DNA of 64,000 nucleotides from NCBI RefSeq assembly GCF_004801255.1, contig NZ_CP036295.1, forward strand, positions 805,001 through 869,000, read 5' to 3'. This document shows positions 17,403 through 26,360 of the stretch, one piece after another; the first letter of the stretch is position 1; every line of letters begins with the position of its first letter. Both the position numbers and the translations under genes were made by a program. Origin of the DNA: Desulfovibrio desulfuricans (GTDB lineage: Bacteria > Desulfobacterota > Desulfovibrionia > Desulfovibrionales > Desulfovibrionaceae). Under the pieces are notes generated by a model that searched no databases, had not been told where the DNA came from, and saw nothing but the letters and a program-made list of their open reading frames with translations.

Positions 17403-18847
17403 AAACCATTTTCGCCAAATCCGTACCCGGGCGTACTGCGTACTGCCTGAACAGCGAGGCCCCCAAGGCTTCGGCCATGCTGCCCGCAGGGCTTCTGCGT
17501 AAAAGCGCCCCCCGTCTGCCCGAATGCTCCGAGCTTGACGTGGTGCGCCATTTTACCCAGCTCTCGCAACTCAATTACAGCGTGGACGCCAATTTTTATC
17601 CCCTTGGCTCCTGCACCATGAAGTACAACCCCAAGTTTATGGAATACGTGGCGTCGCTGCCGGGCTTTACCCGGCTGCATCCCATGATGGCCCAGCTTGA
17701 GGGCGGCGCCGATTGCGCGCAGGGCGCGTTGCAGTGCCTGTACGAAGCCGAAAACCTCCTCTGCGAACTCACCGGCATGAAGGCCTTTACCTTCCAGCCC
17801 ATGGCCGGAGCCAACGGCGAATTCACCGGGGTCAAGCTCATTGCCGCCTACCATGCGGCCAAGGGCCGCCATCGCAAAAAGATGCTCATTCCCGACGCGG
17901 CCCACGGCACCAACCCCGCCTCAGCCGCTCTTGCCGGGTTTGATGCCGTCAACATCGAGTCGCGCGACGGCATGGTCGACCCCGAAGCCATAGTGGCCGC
18001 CATCGCCGAACACGGCGAAGACGTGGCGGGCCTCATGATGACCTGCCCCAACACCCTGGGCCTCATGGAAGTGCATCTGCCCCGCATCGTGGCCGAGCTG
18101 CGCAAGGTCGACGCCCTGCTGTACTACGACGGCGCCAACATGAACGCCATCATGGGCAAGATGCGCATGGGCGATGCGGGCTTTGACGTGGTGCACCTCA
18201 ATGTGCACAAGACGCTGGCCACGCCTCACGGCGGCGGCGGCCCCGGCGCTGGCCCCGTGGGCGTTACCGACCGCCTGTTGCCCTTCCTGCCCGTTCCGCG
18301 CGTGGGCAAGCACCCCGACGGACGGTTTTTCCTCGACTACAATCTGCCGCAGACCATCGGGCACATCGGTCCCTTCTACGGCAGCTTTGGCGTGGTTATC
18401 AAAGCCCTGGCCTACATGCTGCGCCTCGGCGGCGAGGGGCTTGCCCGCGCCGCCGAATACGCCGTGCTCAACGCCAACTACCTCAAGAAAAAGCTTGAGA
18501 ACGTGCTCGATATCCCCTTCAAGGACCGCTTCTGCGCGCACGAATTCGTGGCCTCCGCACCTCAGGGCCTGCGCGCCCTGGATATCGCCAAGGGCCTGCT
18601 GCAGCGCGGCATCCACGCGCCGACCATCTACTTTCCGCTCATCGTGCACGAGTGCCTTATGGCCGAACCCACCGAAACGGAAAGTAAGCAAACCCTGGAC
18701 GAATATATTGAAGCCCTTCAGGAAGTTATCCTTACCGGCAAGGCCGACCCGCAGGCCCTGCAGGATATGCCCACCAATCTGCCGGTGCGCCGCCTGGATG
18801 AAACCGCTGCTGCGCGTCAGATGGTGCTGACCGAAGATATGGGGTAA
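17399..18847 (+). CDS. gcvPB: Glycine dehydrogenase (decarboxylating) subunit 2
   Basis: A 482-residue PLP-binding half of P protein. The Schiff-base lysine is Lys271 in HLNVHKTLATPHGGGG. Other family stretches are YPLGSCTMKYNPK, PMAGANGEFTG, PDAAHGTNPASA, CPNTLGLME and YYDGANMNAI. The chosen GTG at 17399 overlaps the gcvPA stop and follows GGGAGG; starts further upstream lie inside gcvPA. The gene is followed by a hairpin repeat and a clear terminator, ending the gcv cluster. Confidence 0.93.
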   Translation: MKTIFAKSVPGRTAYCLNSEAPKASAMLPAGLLRKSAPRLPECSELDVVRHFTQLSQLNYSVDANFYPLGSCTMKYNPKFMEYVASLPGFTRLHPMMAQLEGGADCAQGALQCLYEAENLLCELTGMKAFTFQPMAGANGEFTGVKLIAAYHAAKGRHRKKMLIPDAAHGTNPASAALAGFDAVNIESRDGMVDPEAIVAAIAEHGEDVAGLMMTCPNTLGLMEVHLPRIVAELRKVDALLYYDGANMNAIMGKMRMGDAGFDVVHLNVHKTLATPHGGGGPGAGPVGVTDRLLPFLPVPRVGKHPDGRFFLDYNLPQTIGHIGPFYGSFGVVIKALAYMLRLGGEGLARAAEYAVLNANYLKKKLENVLDIPFKDRFCAHEFVASAPQGLRALDIAKGLLQRGIHAPTIYFPLIVHECLMAEPTETESKQTLDEYIEALQEVILTGKADPQALQDMPTNLPVRRLDETAAARQMVLTEDMG

Positions 18848-18854
18848 AAATGCT

Positions 18855-18893
18855 TGGGGGCGGGAAGCTTTTTGAAAAAAGCTCCCCGCCCCC
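18855..18893. repeat. GC-rich hairpin after gcvPB (possible dispersed repeat)
   Basis: GGGGGCGGG (from 18856) with AAGCTTTTT pairs with AAAAAAGCT and CCCCGCCCCC (to 18893), leaving almost no loop. No T run follows; C-rich sequence and AAAAACTTTT come next. It may terminate transcription together with the next hairpin, or be a dispersed genomic repeat. Confidence 0.5.
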
Positions 18894-18921
18894 AAACCCC
18901 CACCCCGCAAAAACTTTTATT

Positions 18922-18955
18922 ACAGGCCCCGGCTGATGCCGGGGCCTGTCTTTTG
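18922..18955 (+). terminator. Rho-independent terminator of the gcv cluster
   Basis: Perfect 12-base stem ACAGGCCCCGGC (18922-18933 and 18938-18949) with a TGAT loop, followed by CTTTTG. It lies 75 bases after the gcvPB stop. Confidence 0.8.
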
Positions 18956-19321
18956 ATTGCTGCTTGCGGCAAAGGCGGGGGGCATTTTCTGTCGTTTTTT
19001 TTATATTGTGACTTCAATATGTTAAGCGACAGAATAAGCAGACTTTATTCAGTCATGATCTGGTGAGAACATACGAGTGAGGAAAATTCGTTCGTCATCA
19101 GAAGCGTGGCGTGGCGTCGCCTTCCTTAAACTCGCCGAGCAACGCGGAGGTGTTGGGCGAATTTTTATGGCCTGACAAGGAAAAATCCAGCTTTTAAGCA
19201 CAGCGTACTCGTGTACGTGAGCAATAAAAACTGGATTTTGACGCCGTCAGTCCCAAAAAGCCGGGTTTGTGTAAATCAGTCTGACAGGCGCATCTATCCC
19301 AAGAGATATGCAGCTGTAATC
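18956..19321. other. Non-coding gap between convergent gcvPB and mnmA with a near-perfect hairpin
   Basis: No gene is supported in these 366 bases, which are AT-richer than their surroundings. The notable structure is at 19181-19240: AAAATCCAG (19182-19190) pairs with CTGGATTTT (19231-19239), followed inward by TTTTA/TAAAA, GC/GC and CGTAC-TCGT-GTACG. The element could stop transcription from both sides or be a dispersed repeat. Nothing else was identified. Confidence 0.5.
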
Positions 19322-20473
19322 TTAGGCCATCTCTTCCACCACGCCAGCAGCCAGCACATGTCCATCCGCATCATACACCGCTGCCACCTGACCGGGAGCC
19401 GTGGGAAACTGCGGTTCATCCAGCACTATGCGCAGGCGGTCGCCTTCAACCTGCACACAGGCAGGGCAGGGGCGCTGCCTGTGACGCAGGCGCACAAGCA
19501 GCTTCGCAGGCCATAGCTGCTGGGGCAGGGCGATGTTGGCCGCTCCGGTAAGGCAGGTGCGTATGCCGAGCAAGGCGCGGGCCCCCACCACAAGAGTATT
19601 GGCTGCGCTGTCCTTGGCAAGCACAAAAAGCGGCTCCGTGTGGGCAATGCCAAGACCCTTGCGCTGCCCCTCTGTGTAACGCCACAGCCCCTTGTGCCGG
19701 GCGATTTCGCGCTGGTTGCCCTGAGCGTCGCGCAGCAGCACCGGCCCCGGCCCCGGCGCTTTCGTGCCCGCCGCCTGCCAGTGCCGTTCAAGAAAAGGCC
19801 TGTACGCTTCGGCGGCGGACATCCCCGGCTGGGCTACGGGCGGGGCAAAGCAGATGTCCTGACTCTCCGACGGCAGGGGCACAATCAGCCCTGCGGCGGC
19901 CACAATGGCGCGGGTCTGCTCCTTGGTTTGTCCGTAAAGCGGAAAAATGGCCCGGGCAAGCCGCTGACGCGGTACAAGACTGAGAAAATAGCTCTGATCC
20001 TTGGCCGCGTCTGCCGCCGCTGCAAGCAGGGGCGGGTAGTTGGCGTCGCCAGCGTCTGAGGAAGCGCTCGGGGGCGCATCCGGGCCGGGAACAAGGCGGG
20101 CGTAATGCCCGGTAGCCAGCTTGGCCGCACCCAGGGCAAGAGCCGCATCAAGCAGAACGCCAAACTTGATGGCCCGGTTGCAGTAGGCGCAGGGATTGGG
20201 CGTGCGGCCCTGGGCATAGGCGGCGGCAAAGGGCGTGAGTACCTCGCGCTCAAACTCGGCGCGCAGATCGACCACGTGCAGGGGTACATCCAGCTCGGCG
20301 CAGGCCTCGGCCAGGCCCGCAGGAGCGTCATTGGCTCCGTCGGGCAAAAAAAGACCGTGCAGGGCCATAACGTTAAAGCCTGCCTTGCGCAGCATGACCA
20401 TGGCGCAAAGGCTGTCCACGCCGCCGCTCACGGCCACGGCTACAGTGGTTGAAGAGGGAGTGTACGTGTTCAT
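19322..20473 (-). CDS. mnmA: tRNA-specific 2-thiouridylase MnmA
   Basis: A 383-residue enzyme that thiolates U34 of Glu, Gln and Lys tRNAs. The ATP pyrophosphatase loop is SGGVDS (16-21). The catalytic pair is Cys95 (NPCAYCNRAIKFG) and Cys208 (SESQDICF), and the tRNA-binding stretches LATGHYARL and KDQSYFL are present. The C-terminal beta barrel begins near GLGIAHTEPLFVL. The ATG at 20473 is chosen because the family starts just before the P-loop; its ribosome-binding site is weak. It lies 128 bases after the ABC transporter ATPase, in the same direction. Confidence 0.92.
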   Translation of the reverse strand: MNTYTPSSTTVAVAVSGGVDSLCAMVMLRKAGFNVMALHGLFLPDGANDAPAGLAEACAELDVPLHVVDLRAEFEREVLTPFAAAYAQGRTPNPCAYCNRAIKFGVLLDAALALGAAKLATGHYARLVPGPDAPPSASSDAGDANYPPLLAAAADAAKDQSYFLSLVPRQRLARAIFPLYGQTKEQTRAIVAAAGLIVPLPSESQDICFAPPVAQPGMSAAEAYRPFLERHWQAAGTKAPGPGPVLLRDAQGNQREIARHKGLWRYTEGQRKGLGIAHTEPLFVLAKDSAANTLVVGARALLGIRTCLTGAANIALPQQLWPAKLLVRLRHRQRPCPACVQVEGDRLRIVLDEPQFPTAPGQVAAVYDADGHVLAAGVVEEMA

Positions 20474-20550
20474 ATCTGGTCGGGCGGTTGTAATGGATGC
20501 CGTGTTGCGGCCGGTACGCGGGTATCGCGGAGGTGCGGAGAGAAGTCTGG

Positions 20551-20587
20551 CAGACAGGGAGCCTCGTGTCAAAAGCCTCCCTGCCTG
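20551..20587 (-). terminator. Stem-loop between the ABC ATPase gene and mnmA
   Basis: CAGACAGGGAGCCT (20551-20564) pairs with AGCCTCCCTGCCTG (20574-20587), with two mismatches and a nine-base loop. No T run follows on the minus strand, so termination is possible but not classical. Confidence 0.35.
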
Positions 20588-20601
20588 CCGCAAAAGCGGA
20601 A

Positions 20602-21348
20602 TTACAGAATCTGGTTCAGGAACTGGCGCAGGCGGGGATGCCGGGGAGCGGTAAAGAGGGTTTCGGGCTTGCCCATCTCCACTATCTGGCCCTGGTCCAT
20701 AAAGATGAGGCGGTCGGCCACCGTGCGCGCGAAGCCCATTTCGTGGGTAACGCAGACCATGGTCATGCCTTCTTCGGCCAGCTTTACCATAACGTCCAGC
20801 ACTTCGCCGACCATTTCGGGGTCGAGAGCCGAGGTGGGCTCGTCAAACAGCATGATTGAAGGCTGCATGGCCAGGGCGCGGGCAATGGCCACGCGCTGTT
20901 GCTGCCCGCCCGAAAGCATGGCCGGGTACATGTTGGCCTTGTCGCTGATGCCCACTTTTTTCAGCAGCGTCAGAGCGCGGGAGTCGGCCTCTTCACGCGA
21001 GAGCTTGCGCAGGTGGCGCGGGGCGAGGGTAAGGTTGTCCAGCACCGACTTGTGCGGAAACAGGTTGAACTGCTGAAAAACCATGCCCAGGTTCTGACGC
21101 ATCTCGTTGATGTTGTTCTCGTCGCTCTGGATGTCCTGACCCTGAACTATGATGCTGCCCTGGTCTATCTGCTCCAGCCTGTTGATGGAGCGCAGCAGCG
21201 TGGACTTGCCGGACCCGGAGGGGCCGATGATGACCACGCGTTCGCCGGGCGCAATCTCCAGACACACATCCTGCAGGGCAGGCAGCGAACCAAAGTACTT
21301 CCAGACGTGATTGATGGCGATAATGGGAGCGGAGCTATTTTCCGTCAT
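20602..21348 (-). CDS. Polar amino-acid ABC transporter ATP-binding protein (GlnQ family)
   Basis: A 248-residue ATPase. Walker A is GPSGSGKST (near 42-50), the Q-loop is [11 protein letters not shown], the signature is LSGGQQQR, Walker B is [14 protein letters not shown] and the switch His is in VTHEMGF. The [18 protein letters not shown] stretch is characteristic of the polar amino-acid (PAAT) class that includes GlnQ and HisP. Its start lies within the end of the permease gene (14-base overlap), so the two are translationally coupled. It energises the importer encoded by the permease and two binding proteins upstream. Confidence 0.92.
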   Translation of the reverse strand: MTENSSAPIIAINHVWKYFGSLPALQDVCLEIAPGERVVIIGPSGSGKSTLLRSINRLEQIDQGSIIVQGQDIQSDENNINEMRQNLGMVFQQFNLFPHKSVLDNLTLAPRHLRKLSREEADSRALTLLKKVGISDKANMYPAMLSGGQQQRVAIARALAMQPSIMLFDEPTSALDPEMVGEVLDVMVKLAEEGMTMVCVTHEMGFARTVADRLIFMDQGQIVEMGKPETLFTAPRHPRLRQFLNQIL

Positions 21349-22135
21349 AGTAGTTCAGCCTGGATTCCATGATGCTCACGGCCTTGGAGAGCACGAGAGT
21401 GATGATGAGGTAAAGAATAGCCACCATGGTGTAGGTTTCAAAATACAGGTAGGTGGTTCCCACAAAGCTGCGTGCGCGCTGCATGATGTCCGGCACGGCC
21501 ATGATGGACACAAGCGAGGTGTCCTTGAGCATGGCTATGCATTCGTTGCCAACAGGCGGCAGAATGGTGCGCATGGCTTGGGGCAGCACCACAAGGCGCA
21601 TGGTCTGATAGCTGTTGAAGCCCAGCGAGCGCGCGGCTTCCGTCTGCCCTTTGTTGATGGCGGTGATGCCTGCGCGAAAAACTTCGCCCATGTACGCGCC
21701 GTAGCAAAAACTGATGGCCACAACCGCCGAGGTTACGCCGCTGACCTGCACAAAACGCGAAAGCGCGTAGTAGATATAAAATATCTGCACAAGCAGGGGT
21801 ATGCCGCGTATGACTTCCACATAGGTGGACGCCAACAGGTTGATCAGGCGGTTGCTTGAAATCCGGCCAAGACCAGTAAGCAGGCCCAGCGGCACAGCGC
21901 AGCAGATGGAAAGCAGGGTGATTCTGAATGTGATCAGCACACCATCCGGCAGGTAAAGCAAAATGCGCAGGTAGGGCTCGGGCCAAAGCGTACAAAGGGC
22001 AAACAGGGTTCCGAGCGCACCCACCAGAGCGATCGACCAGGCATTGATCAGGCGCCATTCGCGCGGGTCGGGGATGGACGCTCCATCCGTGACCATAATG
22101 ATGTTGCCTTTGCTTCCATCTTTTTTATCGTGCAT
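21335..22135 (-). CDS. Polar amino-acid ABC transporter permease (HisM/GlnP family)
   Basis: A 266-residue inner-membrane permease. An N-terminal cytosolic stretch and an extra helix (about 30-50) precede the core domain, which starts with the [25 protein letters not shown] segment. The EAA loop contacting the ATPase is [24 protein letters not shown]. The segment [18 protein letters not shown] is also typical of this family. AAGGA lies before the ATG. A single permease gene suggests a homodimer. A 185-base gap with a strong hairpin separates it from the binding-protein gene upstream. Confidence 0.9.
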   Translation of the reverse strand: MHDKKDGSKGNIIMVTDGASIPDPREWRLINAWSIALVGALGTLFALCTLWPEPYLRILLYLPDGVLITFRITLLSICCAVPLGLLTGLGRISSNRLINLLASTYVEVIRGIPLLVQIFYIYYALSRFVQVSGVTSAVVAISFCYGAYMGEVFRAGITAINKGQTEAARSLGFNSYQTMRLVVLPQAMRTILPPVGNECIAMLKDTSLVSIMAVPDIMQRARSFVGTTYLYFETYTMVAILYLIITLVLSKAVSIMESRLNYYDGK

Positions 22136-22260
22136 CGCAGTCCTTCATGACAACGCGTTTGAGGCTGGCGGCATTGCTGCCGGCCTGTGGGCCGGGCGTG
22201 CGCATGTCGCCCACTGGTGCGGGCAAGGCCGTTTGCGGTGCGGCTGTTGCCCTGGTTTAC

Positions 22261-22299
22261 GCTCACGGCTTCCCGGCGGTGCGCCCGGAAGCCGTGAGC
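22261..22299 (-). promoter_or_regulatory. Intercistronic stem-loop between binding-protein and permease genes
   Basis: GCTCACGGCTTCC (22261-22273) pairs perfectly with GGAAGCCGTGAGC (22287-22299). There is no T run on the minus strand. Such stems downstream of a binding-protein gene often block 3' decay and allow more binding protein than permease to be made; that role is inferred. Confidence 0.5.
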
Positions 22300-22320
22300 A
22301 GCAAAATGCCAAAAAACAAA

Positions 22321-23064
22321 TTACTTGGAGGCGCCCATCCACTTTTGCAGCAGCTGAGCTTCCACGCCGGAAGCCTTGACTTCCTTGATGCCCTTGTTCA
22401 GCTTTTCCACCAGGTCCTTGCGGTCCTTGCGCACGGTAAAGCCGTAGAATTCCTTTTCGTCGGTCTTGAAAGAAATATTGAGCTTGCCGGCGGTGTCGGC
22501 CTTCTTGTTTACATAGTACAGCGCAACCGGGTCGTCGCAGATGACGGCGTCAAGGCGGCCGCCCAGCATGTCCTGAATAGCCAGGCCCACGTCGTCGTAT
22601 TCCTTGAGGTCAACGGCAACGCCAGCCTTGCGGATGACAAACACGCCGGTGGTGCCGATCTGGCCGCCCACCTTTTTGCCCTTGAGGTCGGCAAGGGTCT
22701 TGATGGCCTTGCCCGTGGGCAGCACAACGGCCTGGGCTACTTCATAATAAGGGTCGGAGAAGTCAAACTGCTTCTGGCGTTCTTCGGTAATGGTGGTGGC
22801 GGAGGCCACAATATCGTACTGGCCGGTGGCCACGCCGCCGAAGATGCCGTCCCAGGCGATGTTGCGCACATCGACCTCAAAACCGGCTGCCTTGGCAACG
22901 GCCTTGATGAAGTCCACATCAAAACCTTCAGGCTGCTTGTTGGCGTCCAGCATTTCCATGGGGGGCCAGGTGCAGTCTGTGGCCACAACAAATTTTTCCG
23001 CAGCCATAGCCTGGCTGCACAGCAGGGAGACGGCAACCAGGGCCAGCATCAAGCGACGAATCAT
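22321..23064 (-). CDS. Amino-acid ABC transporter substrate-binding protein (copy 1, downstream)
   Basis: A 247-residue periplasmic binding protein (SBP_bac_3 type). It has a signal peptide (MIRRLMLALVAVSLLCSQAMA, cut near residue 21) and a mature start AEKFVVATDCTWPPME. The amino-acid-binding arginine/aspartate region sits in IGTTGVF and CDDPVALYYV. It is closely similar to the neighbouring copy across its length, with differences around 50-60 and 145-155. The ATG at 23064 is preferred over a GTG two codons earlier because AAGGA then sits about six bases upstream. Substrate unknown; a polar amino acid is likely. Confidence 0.9.
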   Translation of the reverse strand: MIRRLMLALVAVSLLCSQAMAAEKFVVATDCTWPPMEMLDANKQPEGFDVDFIKAVAKAAGFEVDVRNIAWDGIFGGVATGQYDIVASATTITEERQKQFDFSDPYYEVAQAVVLPTGKAIKTLADLKGKKVGGQIGTTGVFVIRKAGVAVDLKEYDDVGLAIQDMLGGRLDAVICDDPVALYYVNKKADTAGKLNISFKTDEKEFYGFTVRKDRKDLVEKLNKGIKEVKASGVEAQLLQKWMGASK

Positions 23065-23083
23065 GTCCACTCCTTAAAATACG

Positions 23084-23117
23084 GCGGGGCGCTCAGGACA
23101 ATGCCCGAACGCCCCGC
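23084..23117 (-). promoter_or_regulatory. Stem-loop between the two tandem binding-protein genes
   Basis: GCGGGGCG (23084-23091) pairs with CGCCCCGC (23110-23117). No T run follows, so read-through from the upstream copy into the rest of the operon is expected, with possible mRNA stabilisation. Confidence 0.45.
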
Positions 23118-23133
23118 GAAAACGGAACGTTAG

Positions 23134-23871
23134 TTATTTACCAAGCCATTTTTCAGCAATCTTGCGGTCTTCGCCAGAAGCCTTCACAGCGGCAATGCCC
23201 TTGTTCAGCTTTTCCACCAGGTCCTTGCGGCCCTTGCGAACGGTGAAGCCATAGTATTCCTTTTCGTCGGCCTTGAACGAGATGTTCAGCTTGCCGGCGG
23301 TGTCAGGCTTTTTGTTGACATAGTACATGGCAACGGGGTCGTCGCAGATAACGGCGTCAAGACGGCCGCCCACGAGGTCCTGGATGGCCAGACCTACATC
23401 GTCGTATTCCTTGATGTCGGAGCCAGCATTGGCCTTGCGCATAACAAAAATACCGGTGGTGCCGATCTGGCCGCCCACCTTTTTGCCCTTGAGGTCGGCC
23501 AGGGTCTTGATGCTCTTGCCAGCGGGCAGCACCACGGCCTGAACCACTTCATAGTAAGGAGCGGAGAAATCAAACTGCTTTTCGCGTTCGGGGGTGATGG
23601 TCACCGAGGAGGCCACTATGTCGTACTGGCCGGTGGCCACGCCGCCAAAGATGCCGTCCCACGCGATGTTGCGCACTTCTACCTCAAAGCCGGCGGCTTT
23701 GCCCATGGCGCGGAGGTAGTCGGTGGAGAAGCCTTCGGGCTGCTTGTTGGCGTCAAGCATTTCCATGGGGGGCCAGGTGCAGTCGCTGGCCACAATGAAC
23801 TTTTCGGCGGCAGCCGCCGGCCCGCAGAGCAGGGCGAGGGTGAGCAGGGCAAGAGTTACACGGCGAAACAT
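23134..23871 (-). CDS. Amino-acid ABC transporter substrate-binding protein (copy 2, upstream)
   Basis: A 245-residue paralogue of the downstream binding protein, with its own signal peptide (MFRRVTLALLTLALLCGPAAA). It shares the stretches WPPMEMLDANKQPEGF, RNIAWDGIFGGVATGQYDIVAS and KGKKVGGQIGTTG. It differs at FSTDYLRAMG instead of FDVDFIKAVA and at NAGSDIKEYDD. TAGGAGG lies before the ATG. It is the first gene of the transporter operon, so the promoter should lie in the 245 bases upstream, where no clear consensus was seen. Two binding proteins could give the single permease two affinities or substrates. Confidence 0.9.
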   Translation of the reverse strand: MFRRVTLALLTLALLCGPAAAAEKFIVASDCTWPPMEMLDANKQPEGFSTDYLRAMGKAAGFEVEVRNIAWDGIFGGVATGQYDIVASSVTITPEREKQFDFSAPYYEVVQAVVLPAGKSIKTLADLKGKKVGGQIGTTGIFVMRKANAGSDIKEYDDVGLAIQDLVGGRLDAVICDDPVAMYYVNKKPDTAGKLNISFKADEKEYYGFTVRKGRKDLVEKLNKGIAAVKASGEDRKIAEKWLGK

Positions 23872-24116
23872 AGGACCTCCTAACCAGGTTTTTATTATTC
23901 AGGCCCGCCGCTGTTGCGTCATGGGGGACGCTACGCAGCACCCGCCTCCGAATTCACTGAAAACGGCGGCATGGTGCGTCGGTCCGTGATTCGCCGGAAA
24001 GCGCGGTGTGCACCAGTAGAGCGGGCTACCAACCAGAAAAGAGCGTCTCACTTTTTAGCGTCGGCGGCTCCCGGCGTCAAGCGCTTCTGGCCGTTGCAGC
24101 GACAGTTTGCAGGTAT

Positions 24117-24842
24117 TTACCACGCATTGCCCGGCGCGGGGCCGTCCTCTTCGTCATCCACGTTGCCCTCGGGCGCGTGCGGGGCCAGCTGGGGCGTGTG
24201 CGGGGCCATCTGGGGCGCGCGGGGCACGGGCGGCACGGGCGGCTGGATTGCGGTAGGCATCACCGGGGGAACGGGCTGGTCGTCCACATCGTCGGCGCGC
24301 TCATCGCGCAGGGCCTGCTGCAAAAACCAGTCTTCGCGGATGCGCCACGAGGCCGCCGCCGTGTACGCGGGCGACGAATAGCCCACCGAGAGCACCAGCG
24401 TGCGCCGGGCGTGCTCCTGCAGGCGGATGAGCAGGGGGGTGAAATCGGCGTCGCCGGAAAGGATGATGAACTCGTCAAAATGCGTGGAATGCGAGAGGTC
24501 GTCCATGCAGTCCATAACGAGGTGGATATCGGTGCTCGTTTTGCCGCGCGTTGTCAGCGGGGGGCAGTCAACCACCTGAAAGGCGCTGCGGATAAAGGGG
24601 TTGCGGTATTCCTGATAACGCTGGGGGTTCAGATAGCACATGCGTTTGAGAATGCGGCGGCGTACGCCCTCGCCGTAAAGAATGCGCAGCGCGTGGTTTT
24701 CAATCCAGCGCACCCAGCGGTACGGCACGGAGCCAAAAGCGCGTGCCGCCTCAGGGTCAATTTCAAGAAAACGTGTGTAGATATTGTCAAAATCAACGTA
24801 AAGCGCACTGAATACTTCGTCAAAACCGGTAAATCTTGCCAT
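24117..24842 (-). CDS. NYN (PIN-like) domain protein of the LabA/DUF88 type
   Basis: A 241-residue protein. Residues 11-190 form a NYN nuclease-like domain. The first acidic motif is LYVDFDNIY (Asp16 and Asp18 by my count, the DxDN motif), the second is KTSTDIHLVMD, and the third is FIILSGDADFTPLLIRL, the hallmark of metal-binding PIN/NYN folds. The C-terminal 45 residues are a proline-rich, acidic tail (PPVPPVPRAPQMAP). Related proteins are putative RNases. The ATG at 24842 follows GAGGT; upstream frame extension lacks a ribosome-binding site. It is transcribed away from the ligase gene to its right. Confidence 0.82.
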   Translation of the reverse strand: MARFTGFDEVFSALYVDFDNIYTRFLEIDPEAARAFGSVPYRWVRWIENHALRILYGEGVRRRILKRMCYLNPQRYQEYRNPFIRSAFQVVDCPPLTTRGKTSTDIHLVMDCMDDLSHSTHFDEFIILSGDADFTPLLIRLQEHARRTLVLSVGYSSPAYTAAASWRIREDWFLQQALRDERADDVDDQPVPPVMPTAIQPPVPPVPRAPQMAPHTPQLAPHAPEGNVDDEEDGPAPGNAW

Positions 24843-24898
24843 ATGTACCTCAAGGGTGAAATAATTTATCTGAAAAGTATATTTTGCCTGTTCCACTA

Positions 24899-26341
24899 AT
24901 GCAAGGAATTTACCGCCACTTGAATTTATGCCCGCCAACGGATACATCTTGCGCCGTAGTCTACACCCAACCAGAGGCGACACGTACAGTGCAAAATATA
25001 CTTGCCGAGGCAAAAAATCAGTGGCAGAAGGCGCGGCAGAGTCTGCTTGAGGCGGAGCGCAATCCGTCAGGCGCGCCGTGGGACAGATGGCTGTTCTGGT
25101 CGTTCTGGCTTTCGCTGGCGACCTTTCCTGTCGGCTATGGCGCACGCGAAGTCTTGCCTGTTGTCTGCTTCATATTCCTTTTATTTTACTATCGATACAA
25201 CTGGTCAAAAAGCGTACTGCGCAGGCTTGATGCACGCCCGCTTTTTTACTGCCTGTGGGCCATGATCGCTATTGGGGTTGTCTTTTCAGAGCATGTCTGG
25301 GTTTCTGTGCTGCACGCGGGCACAGGCATCAACAAGGGTTTTATCCTGCCATTTATCGCCATGGAGTGCGTGCACGGCGAAAAAGACCTGCGACGCCTTG
25401 TGTGGGCCTGCGTTCTGGCCTGTTTTTGGGAGGGGCTCGACGGTCTGCACCAGGCGCTTACCGGTGCGGATTTTATCTTTGGCTACGCCTGCAACGCCGG
25501 TCGCCTCACCGGCAGCCTCGGCGACTACACGGTGGGCAATTACATAGCGCTGGCGCTGATTCCCGCTTTTGCCCTGTGGTTTGTGTTGCGCCGCGCGTTG
25601 TCCCCTCTGGTTTCGGGGCTGTTGTGTTTTGCACTGCTGTGGCCCGCATTTTTTCTGCTGATCGGGGCGGCCAGCCGCAGCGGGGCGCTGGCCGTGGCCG
25701 CGGCCTTTGGCTTGTGGATACTGCTGCGCGGCGGGCGTGGCCGCTGGAAATTTGCCGTCATGTCGCTGGTCATCCTGCTGGGCGTGCTTGTGCTGCAAGG
25801 GCGCGCGGGGGTCGGCGCTGTGGAGCGCGATGGCCGCTGGAGCTTGTGGGATCTCGCCTGGCGCGTCTTTTGCGAGCATCCCTGGCTGGGAGCTGGCGCG
25901 GGGCGGTACAATGAGGCCTTTCGCGCTTTGGGGCTCACCCCCGAAAAAGACCTTATCACCATCAGTCATCCGCACAATCTTTATCTGGATATGCTTTATG
26001 CCCACGGTATTATTGGTTTTACACTGGGCATGATTTTTTTGCTGGGCTTTGTCTGGTGGGGATACCGGCGCATCCGCCCCCGCCTGCTGGCTGAGATGGC
26101 GGGCAAAAGCCCCAGTATCTACTGGCGCATGACGGCCTGGTTCTGGATCGGCTTTGGCGGCTGGCTGGTAAACGGCATATTTGGGCATGACTTTTACCGC
26201 ATATGGTGGCTGGCCCTTGCCATGAGCCACCTTGGCGTCATGATCGGCGCGGTGGTAAACGGCCTCGGGGCCGCCCCGGACGATTTGGCTGCGCAGGCCC
26301 GTCGAGACGAGGCTTCTGCCGTGGAGTCTTCCACCCCGTAA
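24899..26341 (+). CDS. O-antigen ligase / Wzy-like membrane protein
   Basis: A 480-residue polytopic membrane protein with about ten helices and a large periplasmic loop. The loop motif HPHNLYLDMLYAHGIIG (near 360), preceded by HPWLGAGAGRYNEAFR, is the WaaL/Wzy_C signature, so it should transfer or polymerise surface oligosaccharides on the periplasmic side. The helix with RSGALAVAAAFGLW is another usual segment. The start is uncertain: ATG at 24899 and GTG at 24989 (with GAGG about ten bases upstream) are both possible. No glycosyltransferase neighbours are present, so the sugar is unknown. Confidence 0.8.
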   Translation: MQGIYRHLNLCPPTDTSCAVVYTQPEATRTVQNILAEAKNQWQKARQSLLEAERNPSGAPWDRWLFWSFWLSLATFPVGYGAREVLPVVCFIFLLFYYRYNWSKSVLRRLDARPLFYCLWAMIAIGVVFSEHVWVSVLHAGTGINKGFILPFIAMECVHGEKDLRRLVWACVLACFWEGLDGLHQALTGADFIFGYACNAGRLTGSLGDYTVGNYIALALIPAFALWFVLRRALSPLVSGLLCFALLWPAFFLLIGAASRSGALAVAAAFGLWILLRGGRGRWKFAVMSLVILLGVLVLQGRAGVGAVERDGRWSLWDLAWRVFCEHPWLGAGAGRYNEAFRALGLTPEKDLITISHPHNLYLDMLYAHGIIGFTLGMIFLLGFVWWGYRRIRPRLLAEMAGKSPSIYWRMTAWFWIGFGGWLVNGIFGHDFYRIWWLALAMSHLGVMIGAVVNGLGAAPDDLAAQARRDEASAVESSTP

Positions 26342-26360
26342 CCTGCCTGTCCCATAAGAT

